A stretch of DNA of 64,000 bases from Lactiplantibacillus brownii (GCF_031085375.1 NZ_JAVCWF010000001.1:2542001-2606000); one strand, 5' to 3'. Positions 1 through 8,672 are shown, counted from the first letter of the stretch. A program made the numbers and translations. Notes: generated by a model from the sequence alone, not told the origin.

Positions 1-1
1 C

Positions 2-1363
2 GACAATGCCCGTAAAGCCCAAATCTTTCGTCTGAGTGTTGGCATCGTCTCACTCATTTTGGCGCTTGAGAGTTTCACTGCCATGGCAATCGGGAGTGCC
101 GGGCTCACTGATTTCTCAAAAGTTTACTTTTCAAGTGTCACACATAGCTTCCCATTTTTCGTTGGCGCCTTACTCGCCAGTTTTACTGGTATCAAGTCGA
201 TTCCACGAGCCTTTGAGCGACTAATGGCCCATGCGAATGCTTTCGTCGTCAGTTTTGAACTCATTTTGACCTTTGCTGTCCTAGGTCTTTTAGGCTTACG
301 GTTACAATTTTCAAGCCGCGCGACTTATACTGGCGGTATTTTATTGGCAAGTCTACTAGCCGCCCTGGCAATTCTTTTGGCGCGAATGCTCCATCACTGT
401 ACGCCCAATCAGCAAGAACCGCGCTGGGCAACTTTTATCGCTGACATCAGCTACAGTCTGTACCTCTATCACTGGCCATTATTCGTCATCTTCTCACAAC
501 TCGTCAGTGTCCCTTGGGCAGTCGTCATTACGCTGGTTATTGGCATCCCTTGCTCGGCGTTGTCCTATTACATCATCGAACCGTTGATTGCCGGTAAACA
601 GCCCCACGCATTGCACAATTTTCACGACTTACGTCCCTTAAAACAAGGGTTGTTGGCCGCAACCGTTGCCTTGATGGCCGTGACCGGTTACACCGCCTAC
701 CACGCACCGGTCCTGACTGGTCTGGAACGTCAACTGTGGATTGGTGGTATTTATCAAGCTGCTGACCAGATGACGACCACCAAAAACGTGGTGATGGCCG
801 CTGTAAAACAGCACAAGGTTAAACTTAATGCCACTGCAAAAATTCAAGCACCAAAAGGCGTCTCAATTATTGGCGATAGTGTCACGCTGGGGACCCGCGA
901 TTATCTTGGCAAACATGTCGCTGACAGTACGATTGACGCCAAAGGTGAACGAACCATGGATCTCGCGTACCAAGTTATGATGACCCAGCAGAAGAACCAT
1001 GTTTTACGCCAAAATGTGGTCATTTGTATCGGTACCAACGCCCTAGACGGCTGGCAAGCACAACTTGATCACCTCATCCGTGATTTAGAACCCGGCCACC
1101 ATCTCATTTTAGTCACCCCTTATGATCAACGGGCAACCCCGGATTGGAATTCATCTAAAGTGGCCGATTATGAACGCACCTTGCCGGCTAAATTTGATTT
1201 CATCACGGTTTCGGACTGGCAGCGATTAGCCGCAAAACATCCAGAAGTCTTCAAGGGGACTGATGGCGTTCATTTTGCTGGTCGTGAAAGTGGCGACATC
1301 ATCTACGCGCAAGCGGTAAACGACGGCTTAAAAGCCGCTGCCAAAACACCGTTGAAAAAGTAG
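2..1363 (+). CDS. Acyltransferase-3 / SGNH surface acyltransferase (5' truncated)
   Basis: This is the C-terminal part of an OatA-like acyltransferase. The reading frame is open from base 2, so the true start lies left of the window. The visible part has several membrane helices of the acyltransferase-3 domain, including the 'SYSLYLYHWPLF' segment, followed by an extracellular SGNH-hydrolase-like domain with GDSV (block I), GTNA (block III) and DGVH (block V, the Asp-His pair). In this family the membrane domain passes acetyl groups across the membrane and the SGNH domain places them on an envelope glycan, often peptidoglycan. Which polymer is modified here cannot be told. A strong terminator follows. 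Confidence 0.85.
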   Translation, partial: DNARKAQIFRLSVGIVSLILALESFTAMAIGSAGLTDFSKVYFSSVTHSFPFFVGALLASFTGIKSIPRAFERLMAHANAFVVSFELILTFAVLGLLGLRLQFSSRATYTGGILLASLLAALAILLARMLHHCTPNQQEPRWATFIADISYSLYLYHWPLFVIFSQLVSVPWAVVITLVIGIPCSALSYYIIEPLIAGKQPHALHNFHDLRPLKQGLLAATVALMAVTGYTAYHAPVLTGLERQLWIGGIYQAADQMTTTKNVVMAAVKQHKVKLNATAKIQAPKGVSIIGDSVTLGTRDYLGKHVADSTIDAKGERTMDLAYQVMMTQQKNHVLRQNVVICIGTNALDGWQAQLDHLIRDLEPGHHLILVTPYDQRATPDWNSSKVADYERTLPAKFDFITVSDWQRLAAKHPEVFKGTDGVHFAGRESGDIIYAQAVNDGLKAAAKTPLKK

Positions 1364-1396
1364 CCCTAATTGATTTCAATGACCCTCAAACAAAAA

Positions 1397-1446
1397 CACT
1401 GGTAGAGATGTGCTAACTGAATACGCGTCTCTACCAGTGCTTTTAA
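1397..1446. terminator. Bidirectional rho-independent terminator
   Basis: Perfect 12-bp stem (CACTGGTAGAGA at 1397-1408 with its complement at 1428-1439), with A-rich sequence on the left and T-rich on the right. It can end the acyltransferase on the plus strand and the convergent small membrane gene on the minus strand. Confidence 0.85.
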
Positions 1447-1490
1447 GTTTAGAAGTTTCATAGCATCACTAAAATGGGTCTGACAAATCT

Positions 1491-1856
1491 TTACGCAGCG
1501 TTTTTTTGAACCTGATACCCATTAACGAGTAATTGGTTCCGGAACCACGTGTTGAACATGGCGCCATACCAAACTGCGCCGAGAATGTTAATAGCAAGCT
1601 GAACGTTGGTAGTAAACAGTGCTTGAACCAACATATTGACCGTCATCAAGGCTAAAAATGGCACTAACGCTTTGATGATAAAAAACGGGGTACGGTAACG
1701 AAAACTAAATAACGCAAAGAACCAAGTAAATAGAAATGCCAACCAGTTGAACGACCCGCGGACTACTTTAGTATCCTGCTGGCCATCAACGGTTTTCACT
1801 AACACTTGATCGTGTTTGACCCGCCCTTTAAAATTAAACCAATCTGCAAAAGTCAC
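1491..1856 (-). CDS. Small membrane protein, DUF2628-like
   Basis: A 121-residue protein with a soluble N-terminus of about 35 residues and then hydrophobic segments around residues 38-53, 60-80 and 85-105. The segment NWLAFLFTWFFALFSFRYR resembles the core of DUF2628 proteins, so that is my family guess. The start is a GTG (1854-1856) with AAGGA about 9 bases upstream. It stands alone between a convergent terminator and the metal-binding lipoprotein gene. Function unknown. Confidence 0.6.
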   Translation of the reverse strand: MTFADWFNFKGRVKHDQVLVKTVDGQQDTKVVRGSFNWLAFLFTWFFALFSFRYRTPFFIIKALVPFLALMTVNMLVQALFTTNVQLAINILGAVWYGAMFNTWFRNQLLVNGYQVQKNAA

Positions 1857-1966
1857 GCCAATGCTTCCTTTCTATTGACTCAATTAATTATGACCCTAGT
1901 AAAAAGCCTTATCAATATAATAACAGTAATATTGGCGGAGTTGAAATCTAAGACCGGCGCTAGACC

Positions 1967-2869
1967 TTATTTTGTCGTTAACAACTGATTTAATTGCCGA
2001 TACTGACTGAGCATCCACTGCCGATAGTTTTGGTGAGCAGGCATGGTCTCGGTAACTTGTAAAACGGGGACGTTCTGTTTTTTAGCTAAATCGACCATCG
2101 CCGTGACCAAATGATCGGTCACTTGTTTATTTTGCACAAAGAAAGCGACTTGATGGGTTTTCAAATCTTTTTGCATGGTTTTAATCACTTGCGGTGACGG
2201 ATCGGTACCCTTTTCAATCGCGTTCTCAAATGCCACGTTACTGACTTTAAATCCCATTGCAGTTAACGCGTCGTCAAAAACAGGCTCACTAACCAAAACT
2301 TGGCAATGAGTCAGTTGATCAGCGCGCTGCCGTAACTGAGTTAATTCCTGTTGAATTGGTTTGAGCGTAGCAATATACGCTTGCGCCCGTTTCTGAAAAT
2401 AGGCTTTGTGCTTCGGCTGTGCTTGCCCATATTGCTTGGCTAACGCTATCGCCAACTTAGGCATCGTGGTCGGGTCATACCAAAGGTGCTCATTGACCCC
2501 CACTTGCTTGCCCATAACATCTTCCCCAACTTGCACAAACTTGGCCTTCGGTGCATTTTTAACCAGTTTTGCCATCCAGTTATCGTAGCCTAGACCGTTC
2601 GCCACCACAATATCGGCCTGCGCAACTTGGGTCGCAACTTTACTCGTCGGTTCATAATCATGCGGATCAACGGTTGGCGATTTAATCACCGCCTTGACCT
2701 GTACCCGTTTACCCCCAACGGCTTTGGCAACTTCACCGTAAAAATTTGTCGTCGTAACAACGGACAACTTATCCGACGGCGTATTCTGCGACCGTGCTTG
2801 CCGACAACCGGCGAGTCCAAGTAGCATCCCGCTCAAGCCTAATATTCCAAACAACTTTAAAAATTTCAA
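1967..2869 (-). CDS. Zinc-type ABC transporter substrate-binding lipoprotein (ZnuA/AdcA family)
   Basis: A 300-residue cluster A-I metal-binding protein. It has a lipoprotein signal (LGLAGC, so the mature protein would be lipid-anchored at Cys) and conserved family segments VDPHDYEPT, ANGLGYDNW and NEHLWYDP; the His residues in the first and third are the expected metal ligands. The third usual His region reads VSEPVFDDALTAMG, a variant seen in some Lactobacillales proteins. The track-like TTG at 2875 is only 3 bases from GGAGG; the TTG at 2869 has 9-base spacing and is preferred. No ATPase or permease gene is adjacent, so it must work with a transporter encoded elsewhere. Two Zur-like boxes lie upstream, which points to zinc. 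Confidence 0.85.
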   Translation of the reverse strand: MKFLKLFGILGLSGMLLGLAGCRQARSQNTPSDKLSVVTTTNFYGEVAKAVGGKRVQVKAVIKSPTVDPHDYEPTSKVATQVAQADIVVANGLGYDNWMAKLVKNAPKAKFVQVGEDVMGKQVGVNEHLWYDPTTMPKLAIALAKQYGQAQPKHKAYFQKRAQAYIATLKPIQQELTQLRQRADQLTHCQVLVSEPVFDDALTAMGFKVSNVAFENAIEKGTDPSPQVIKTMQKDLKTHQVAFFVQNKQVTDHLVTAMVDLAKKQNVPVLQVTETMPAHQNYRQWMLSQYRQLNQLLTTK

Positions 2870-2893
2870 TCGCAATTTCCTCCAATAGCCTTT

Positions 2894-2914
2894 AAATCGT
2901 AATCATTACTCTTT
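2894..2914. promoter_or_regulatory. Zur-like operator, proximal
   Basis: The core GTAATCATTAC, preceded by AAATC, matches the Firmicute Zur/AdcR-type inverted repeat around a GTAATNATTAC core. It lies about 25 bases upstream of the start of the metal-binding lipoprotein gene. Operator function is inferred from motif and position. Confidence 0.65.
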
Positions 2915-2942
2915 AAAGGTTATCAGTAATTGCTGCTTTTGT

Positions 2943-2963
2943 AAATAGTAATAATTACTTTTT
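2943..2963. promoter_or_regulatory. Zur-like operator, distal
   Basis: The core GTAATAATTAC in AT-rich flanks lies 49 bp from the first box, nearly five helical turns, so the two sites face the same side of the DNA. Paired boxes of this kind fit zinc-dependent repression. Confidence 0.65.
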
Positions 2964-2996
2964 ACAAAATTGATTATTAAAGAAAAAATTGTACAC

Positions 2997-3030
2997 AAAT
3001 AGCTGACTGATTCGAATCAGTCAGCTATTT
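2997..3030. terminator. Long perfect palindrome, possible terminator
   Basis: A 34-bp perfect palindrome centred on TTCGAA, with AAATAGCTGACTGA on the left and its complement on the right. It lies between the lipoprotein promoter and the MITE-like repeat, facing no gene that clearly needs a terminator. It may belong to the neighbouring repeat or to a gene lost here. Confidence 0.45.
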
Positions 3031-3040
3031 AAACCATCAC

Positions 3041-3578
3041 CTAAAGGTTGAAAGTTAAAAATTGCCGGTCTGCACCACTACGTCAACAATCCGGTAATGA
3101 AAACTAGTCGACTACTGCCGCTTCCGGTTGTTGCCGATAACATGCGGACGAGGGACCGGTTCAAGCCATAGAAACGTCTTGAACCTCGCCCGGAAACTTT
3201 GCCAAAGCCGCAAATCTCCCGGACCGTCCGTGGTGTAAGGCCGGCAAAAGAACGCCGGTCAAACACTACCTGCACGCCCGATGCTATCAGCAACAACCTC
3301 CAGCTAAGTCAGTAGCTATTTATGCTTAGCGGAGTCAGTCAAAATCGGTGTGCAGTGTCGGCAAGATTAATCGGCGTTCTTTGCTGACTAATCTCGCGGG
3401 GCAATTCAAAGACGTGTTTTGTCGGCTTGGAATTGAGGCGTCAGACCGTACCTTGGCTGGCGCCGTCACCCACAGCACACCGATTTTGACTGACGGAGCG
3501 CTAAATTTAGGTGAGTCTACTTTAGGCTTATGGGTTTACTACAACATTTGTGATGCTTTTGAGTCTTTCAACCTTTAG
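3041..3578. repeat. MITE-like element A, copy 1 (538 bp)
   Basis: The element is bounded by a perfect 14-bp terminal inverted repeat, CTAAAGGTTGAAAG at 3041-3054 and its complement at 3565-3578. Nearly the same sequence recurs at 39958-40336. The interior folds strongly, for example GGTTCAAG...CTTGAACC at about 3158-3185 and GCCGGC...GCCGGT near 3240. It carries no credible protein; the 72-codon ORF inside (3078-3296) is conserved only because the DNA is. This copy also contains a nested 161-bp insertion. Non-autonomous mobility is inferred from the ends and the repeat. Confidence 0.8.
3334..3494. repeat. Nested 161-bp inverted-repeat element inside element A
   Basis: It is bounded by a perfect 20-bp inverted repeat (GTCAGTCAAAATCGGTGTGC at 3334-3353, complement at 3475-3494). 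The copy of element A at 39958-40336 lacks it: there AGCGGA is followed within two bases by the GCTAAATTT that here follows the right end. GGA occurs on both sides, a likely 3-bp target duplication. It encodes nothing and is best read as a second kind of MITE. Confidence 0.7.
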
Positions 3579-3587
3579 ACCATTACT

Positions 3588-4550
3588 TTAAATGACCACC
3601 ACTAATTTGCCAAAGCTGTGCTTACCTTCAATCTCACGATGAGCCATCGCGACCGTTGCTAAGCTAAAGACTTTAGCTGGCGCAAGGTCAACATGCTGCG
3701 CTTGAATGAGATCTAGCAACGCTTGCAAAACTTCAGTTTGAACATCGCCAGAATAAAACGAGGTTAAGTAGCAATTATTAGGGATCGCCGAAATTGGCTC
3801 GAAGTCCGTCAGATCCCATTGACCGCCAAGTTCACCGGTAGAGCTCACAATGCCACCAGAATTCAGATGCTGCAACGAATCTTTGACTGTCTTTGGTCCA
3901 ATTAGATCCAAAACTTTGTCGAAACGGGCTTCTTTAGGCAAATCGGCTTCTCCGCCAATCAACACCTGATCAACGCCCGCCGCAGTCAATAACGCTGATT
4001 TAGCAACCTGACGTGTCGTACTTGTGACTTGAATACTTGGATCGATCGCATGGGCCAACTTAGCCGCGGTCACCCCGACCCCACTCGTACCACCACGAAT
4101 CAACAGTTGGTCATGGGCCTGTAATCGCAATCCTAGTAACGCCCCATAAGCGGTATAACCAGTTTCTGGAATCGCCGCTAAATCGGCCCACGACAAGTCT
4201 GTCGTCACTGGATAAATTTGATCATTAGGTAATAGGACATATTCGGCATAACTCCCGCCAAATGCACGACCCATTTCACCCATGAACGACATGACCTTTT
4301 GACCAACCGCTAACTTAGGGTCAGCGGTTGATTCAGCGACTTCGCCAACAACTTCAATCCCCAAGATTCGTGGAAAATGTACCGTTGGTGAAAGCCCCTG
4401 CCGCGTAAAGATTTCAGAATGGTTAATGCCAAATCCGCGCACCTTGATCAGACTCCACCCCGGCTTAACAGTCGGTTTCTCAACTTCACAATACGTTAGC
4501 GCATCCGGTCCACCTGGTTGTGTCACTACAACGGCGTGCATTTTGCTCAT
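3588..4550 (-). CDS. Zinc-less MDR oxidoreductase (quinone oxidoreductase-like)
   Basis: A 320-residue medium-chain dehydrogenase/reductase. The N-terminal GroES-like domain starts with VVVTQPGGPDALTYCEVEKP, and the Rossmann part has RGGTSGVGVTAAKLA, an AxxGVG-type NADPH-binding loop near residue 150. The Cys/His ligands of zinc alcohol dehydrogenases are absent, which places it with NADPH quinone oxidoreductases and enone reductases. ATG is preceded by AGGAGG at good spacing. It is a single gene downstream of the convergently spaced terminator of the MATE gene. Its substrate cannot be predicted. Confidence 0.85.
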   Translation of the reverse strand: MSKMHAVVVTQPGGPDALTYCEVEKPTVKPGWSLIKVRGFGINHSEIFTRQGLSPTVHFPRILGIEVVGEVAESTADPKLAVGQKVMSFMGEMGRAFGGSYAEYVLLPNDQIYPVTTDLSWADLAAIPETGYTAYGALLGLRLQAHDQLLIRGGTSGVGVTAAKLAHAIDPSIQVTSTTRQVAKSALLTAAGVDQVLIGGEADLPKEARFDKVLDLIGPKTVKDSLQHLNSGGIVSSTGELGGQWDLTDFEPISAIPNNCYLTSFYSGDVQTEVLQALLDLIQAQHVDLAPAKVFSLATVAMAHREIEGKHSFGKLVVVI

Positions 4551-4618
4551 GACTAATTCCTCCTTGAATCGTTTAGTTTATTGTAAGCCACAACTGGACA
4601 ATTTGATGGTTGAAAGCC

Positions 4619-4660
4619 TTAAAAAAGTGATTGCCAATTGATCGACAATCACTTTTTTAA
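4619..4660 (-). terminator. Terminator of the MATE gene
   Basis: 13-bp stem AAAAAAGTGATTG (4621-4633) with its complement at 4646-4658, immediately downstream of the MATE stop codon and giving a U-run on the minus-strand transcript. Confidence 0.85.
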
Positions 4661-4661
4661 C

Positions 4662-5990
4662 TTAGGCTTGTAACAGCGGTTTAAATTTCCAATAATAAAA
4701 TCCCAATCCAATCAAGACCGTTAAGATATCCGCGATTGGTTGTGACCAAACGACCCCCAGATAGCCGAACCACTGATCCGCCACCACGATGACCAGCAAG
4801 AACACAAGACCTTGCCGCGCAATCGACATGATAAAAGCACCTAAGGCTTGGCCAGTGGACTGAAAAACCGTTGTGAAAACTAAAATAATGCCAATTAGTG
4901 GCGTTGTACTTAATAAACTACGTAATAATAAGCTCCCAGCTTTGACAATAATGGCTTGTGGCATAAACCAGCTCACAATTGTCGGCGCAAAAATCATTAA
5001 TATTGCCGCTAACACAAAAGCCAAGCCAGCTTCGACAAATAGATCAAAATGAATAATTTGCTTGAGCCGGTGAAACTCTTTAGCTCCGAAGTTGTACCCA
5101 ATCATCGGCTGAACCCCAAAGGCAAACCCAACAATCAGTAACATCACAATCATGTAAATCTTGCTAGCAATCCCAAAGGCGGCAACTTGGCTCGCACCAT
5201 AATGTGCCAAATAATTATTCAATAACGCCGTCCCAAAACTTTGCATTAAATTCGTTATTGACGCTGGAATCCCAATGAGCAAAATGGCCTTGATCAAGGC
5301 CCCCGTTAAATGCCGCTGATGCCAATCAACACTATTCACCTGGCACTTCGTTAGGACAAAATAGATTAAAATAGCGTCGGTCAAAGCATAACCGATCACG
5401 GTCGCTAAAGCTGCCCCAGCCGCACCCAAACCCAACGGAAAAATGAAGATGGGATCAAGGACAATCGTTAAGGCTGTGCCCGAAACCGTCGCAATCATTG
5501 ATTGTGTCGCCAGTCCTTCGGTTCGAATCATATTGCTAGGAATCAACGAAAAAATGATAAAGCTGGCTCCAAGTGCCATGATACGATAAAATTGCGCCGC
5601 ATAACGATAGGTTTCACTGGTTGCACCAAATAGGGTTAAGATTTGACGCTCAAAAACGAGTAATAATACCGTCACCACAAGACCAGTCGCTATGCCGACG
5701 TAGGCACTAAAACTACTGACCCGACGACTAGTCCCGTCATCCTGTGTGCCGAGTAGTCGTGACATCAGTGCGCTCCCACCGAGGCCAAAGATATCGCCAA
5801 CTGCCAGCATAAACGAAAATAGTGGCGTACAGAGCGCAACCCCGGCAACTAACGCGGTATTCTGGGTTTGTGAAACAAAAAAGGTGTCGGCCAGATTGTA
5901 GATCATACTGGCTAACATCCCGAAAACGACCGGTAAAGCCAGTTGAAAATAAGCCTGTGGAATCGGCTTTTTAACGAATAATTCTTCCAT
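4662..5990 (-). CDS. MATE family multidrug/metabolite efflux protein
   Basis: About 442 residues with twelve predicted membrane helices in two similar halves, as in MATE cation/drug antiporters (DinF/NorM superfamily). The segments NLADTFFVS near residue 30 and FGVQPMIGYNFGAKEFHRL near residue 270 are typical of MATE repeats. An in-frame ATG at 6137 would add 49 unlike residues; the ATG at 5988-5990 follows GGAGG at 7 bases and starts with the usual MATE N-terminus, so I chose it. Expected to export organic cations driven by Na+ or H+. Substrate unknown. Confidence 0.9.
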   Translation of the reverse strand: MEELFVKKPIPQAYFQLALPVVFGMLASMIYNLADTFFVSQTQNTALVAGVALCTPLFSFMLAVGDIFGLGGSALMSRLLGTQDDGTSRRVSSFSAYVGIATGLVVTVLLLVFERQILTLFGATSETYRYAAQFYRIMALGASFIIFSLIPSNMIRTEGLATQSMIATVSGTALTIVLDPIFIFPLGLGAAGAALATVIGYALTDAILIYFVLTKCQVNSVDWHQRHLTGALIKAILLIGIPASITNLMQSFGTALLNNYLAHYGASQVAAFGIASKIYMIVMLLIVGFAFGVQPMIGYNFGAKEFHRLKQIIHFDLFVEAGLAFVLAAILMIFAPTIVSWFMPQAIIVKAGSLLLRSLLSTTPLIGIILVFTTVFQSTGQALGAFIMSIARQGLVFLLVIVVADQWFGYLGVVWSQPIADILTVLIGLGFYYWKFKPLLQA

Positions 5991-7260
5991 AGTGAATCCT
6001 CCAAGATAACTTGTTTGGATTGGCATGATGGCATAACCTAGGTTTAATTCAAAATCATGATTGACTTTGAGACTATCAAACTTGGCTAAATCCATGGAAG
6101 CTCGTCTTTTCAACTGGATGGCTTTTGTTCTAATCACATTCTAGATTTGCGCAACGAAGCTAATCATCAGCGTTGCTATTCTGATAAAGCTGATACATTT
6201 AGTTTAACAAATATCTTTATTGAATTCACGGGGTGAACGCAAATTTTATGATTTAGCTGACAAGGCGTTGGTACTAGCAATTAAGTATGGTATAACTGAA
6301 ATTTGTACTGCCGCAGCACAGCTCTCCCAACTAATTAGCCGATGGGCTTGGCCTTGGGAATCAATATATAACTGAAGATAACGGAAAAATGTTGGCTTGC
6401 CATCTAATTGTCGAGTTTCCCGAAACATTTTTTGTAAACTAGCGGTCAGCGTAGCCAGCGTCCATTGTTTCATTCGTCGATGGTAGGTCGTAACCATATC
6501 ATGGTGTAGCTGTAAAATCACTTCATGGTAGCATTGACGATCTGCTTCGGCTATTGGCACATCTAAGGTTTCGTCTAAAGTCGTTAAATGCTTGCGAGCA
6601 CCATTTAAATCTAAATCAAGCTGGTGCTTTGTCAAAGCTTTTTTCAAAACCATTGGCGTCGTTTGTTTAGGAGTATAATCCCTAACTTGTGGTTCAATTT
6701 GCCAGTCCATTAATAATTGTTTAATTTCAACAAGATCAGCGACACCGTCTGTACCCGGAAAAGCCTGCCTGAGATCCGCAGCAGTAATTTTCACCGCATG
6801 CTTTTCCGCGACAGATGTGATCAACACTTGATTTCCAGATTTAAGTAATATCGAATAATCGTGTTTATCTAGTAATGATTGAGTTACACAGAAGCCTAAA
6901 AAGTCTTGATAAACTTGAAAGCTTGCTAAAATTGTCTCAACATTCCACTCTTCAGTGCCGCCCCAAAAATTTTTCATGAGAAAATAGACATCTGTTGGAT
7001 CATCAATATCTTCCTCATCAATAAAATCAATAATTTTTGCTGCTTTATGCTGACCAAATTCAAAATACGTATAGGCAATCTGTAATTGTACCGACCGGTA
7101 TCTGTGATTAATTTGTCTAATAAATTCATTAAAATCAATCTCAACTGTTTTAAAGTGAATTTGATAGCCAGCTTCTGATTGTGAAAAAAATGGCGTTACA
7201 TTATCACTAACCAGCTTTAGCGGTTGGTTGGCAAAAAAGTCTGGATCTAGTGGCTCACTA

Positions 7261-8113
7261 GGGTCTGTTTGAAAACATTTATTTTAGGTATAATCTTTGT
7301 AAAAACGAATTGAGGTTTTACCATGACAACGCCTAAACGTTATGAACTTGAAGATGATCAGTGGGAACGCATTGCCCCATTATTTCCACCATACCGAACT
7401 GGACGTCCATCCAAAATTGATGACCGAACTGCCTTTAACGCCATTCTCTGGGTTATGCGTAGTGGTGCGGCTTGGCGTGATTTACCAGAACGGTACGGCG
7501 CTTGGCAAACGGTATATAGTCGTTTCCGTCTTTGGGTTGAATCTGGGCTCTTCGAACGTATCTTTGAAGCACTCATCGATGATCCAGATATGGAAAACCT
7601 TAGTTTAGATTCGACGATTGTTCGAGCTCATCAAAAAGCAACTGGTGCAAAAAAAACGCCAAATGTTTGGTCGAGAATCAAGCCATTGGACTAAGTCGTG
7701 GTGGCCGTACGACGAAGATCCATGCGGTCGTAGATGGTCTAGGCAATCCGGTTCGCTTTTTACTAACAGGCGGTCAAGTCCATGATAGTCGTGCAGCACA
7801 AACTTTACTGGCATCATTGGACATATCTGAATCAAACGTCATTGCGAACAAAGCTTATGGAACCGCCGAGTTACGGCAATATATCACGGCAGAATCAGGG
7901 ACCTACACGATTCCGCCAAAAGAGAATGCCAAAAATAAATGGGCATGTGATTATTACGTTTATTGTGAGCGCCATTTGATTGAAAATTTCTTTAACCTAT
8001 TAAAGAACTATCGACGAATAGCAACTCGTTATGATAAATTAGCGCATGTCTTTTTATCAGCGGTGTATGTTGCCTCGATTTGTATTTTACTCAAGTAGTT
8101 TTCAAACAGACCC
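7261..8113 (+). mobile_element. IS5-family (IS427-group type) insertion sequence, 853 bp
   Basis: A complete element bounded by perfect 16-bp inverted repeats GGGTCTGTTTGAAAAC (7261-7276) and complement (8098-8113). The flanks end in ...ACTA and begin TAAT..., giving a 2-bp TA target duplication. The two transposase frames overlap and are linked by an A-run for -1 frameshifting, as in the IS427 group. It inserted into the unknown gene on the opposite strand. Confidence 0.9.
7323..8098 (+). CDS. IS5-family transposase, two frames joined by -1 frameshift
   Basis: OrfA (7323-7694) encodes the DUF4096-type N-terminal domain (PPYRTGRPSKIDDR...). OrfB (from about 7667) encodes the DDE core. A slippery A_AAA_AAA at 7649-7655 would shift ribosomes into the -1 frame, giving KKNAKCLVENQAIGLSRGG and a 258-residue fusion. 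The first catalytic Asp (LDSTIVRAH) and the Glu (ERHLIENFFNLLKNYRRIATRYDK region) are visible. The second Asp, normally ADKxY, is replaced by Asn (IANKAYG; GAC to AAC), so the enzyme is probably inactive. Confidence 0.85.
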
Positions 8114-8149
8114 TAATTTCAGGATAATAATTCTTAGTCCGCTTCACAA

Positions 8150-8177
8150 AAAAAGAGCCCAGATTATCTAGGCTCAC
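8150..8177 (-). terminator. Terminator of the GNAT gene
   Basis: GAGCC(T)...GGGCTC hairpin followed by seven U on the minus strand, just after the acetyltransferase stop codon. Confidence 0.75.
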
Positions 8178-8180
8178 AAG

Positions 8181-8639
8181 TTAAATCGTCTTTTGCATCA
8201 AATAATTGGTTAATAAAATCCCCTGCCGTTCAACCTGTTGGGAACAACTGACTTGATAGCCTTGGCATTCGAAAAATGGCCGCGCGGTAATCGATGCAGC
8301 GGTTGTATAGCGTTTGACCGCTACGCCAGCTTCCAATGCCGTGACAAGTGCAGTCGCCACCCCTTGACATTGGTAATCTTTCGCCACATACAGGCGATCC
8401 AAATAGCCGCTCGTGGTCATGTCCGCAAAACCAATGAGCTGACCAGCCTGAATCGCCACTAACGTCAAATGTGCTGACAAGGATTGTTGCCAAGCGGTCC
8501 GCGTTTGCTCATCATCTGTCCCAATCCACGCAGCCAATTGGGGAGCCGAATAATCTTTGGCATTGCTTTGTAAAATGGTCCGTTTAAATAATTGGCGAAT
8601 CGCCATCAAGTCGGTTGACTGATAGGTTCTGATCTTCAT
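8181..8639 (-). CDS. GNAT family N-acetyltransferase
   Basis: About 152 residues with a GNAT fold: IRTYQSTDLMAIRQLF at the N-terminus and motif A as LDRLYVAKDYQCQGVATALVTALE, containing the acetyl-CoA loop QCQGVA (Q/RxxGxA). It resembles YafP-like acetyltransferases of PA4026-type proteins with the C-terminal FFECQGYQV segment. The first in-frame ATG (8666) has poor context; the ATG at 8637-8639 follows GGAGGGGG and begins at the conserved N-terminus. Substrate unknown. Single-gene unit with its own terminator. Confidence 0.85.
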   Translation of the reverse strand: MKIRTYQSTDLMAIRQLFKRTILQSNAKDYSAPQLAAWIGTDDEQTRTAWQQSLSAHLTLVAIQAGQLIGFADMTTSGYLDRLYVAKDYQCQGVATALVTALEAGVAVKRYTTAASITARPFFECQGYQVSCSQQVERQGILLTNYLMQKTI

Positions 8640-8672
8640 TGCCAAAGTTCCCCCTCCAATCCTCATTATCGC

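Larger units (their letters stand above)
6246..8147 (-). pseudogene. Unknown gene split by an IS5-family insertion
   Basis: The 243-codon ORF at 6246-6977 is only the tail of a longer frame, which stays open upstream to 7260, where the IS begins. Removing the IS (7261-8113) and one TA duplication continues the same frame through 8116 to a possible GTG start at 8147, giving about 347 residues beginning VKRTKNYYPEIS. The protein is acidic and soluble with no membrane segment; I do not recognise the family. The putative GTG sits directly against the U-run of the upstream terminator with no visible ribosome-binding site, so the true 5' end may have been lost earlier. ATG 6977 could still give a 243-residue fragment. 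Confidence 0.6.

Noticed and set aside
3078..3296. A 72-codon minus-strand ORF with a near-identical copy at 39995-40213
   Set aside because: It is conserved because it lies in element A; the protein is basic, low in similarity to anything I know, and has no ribosome-binding site.
5991..6137. A 49-residue N-terminal extension of the MATE protein
   Set aside because: The extension is unlike MATE proteins and the internal ATG at 5990 has a strong GGAGG at correct spacing.
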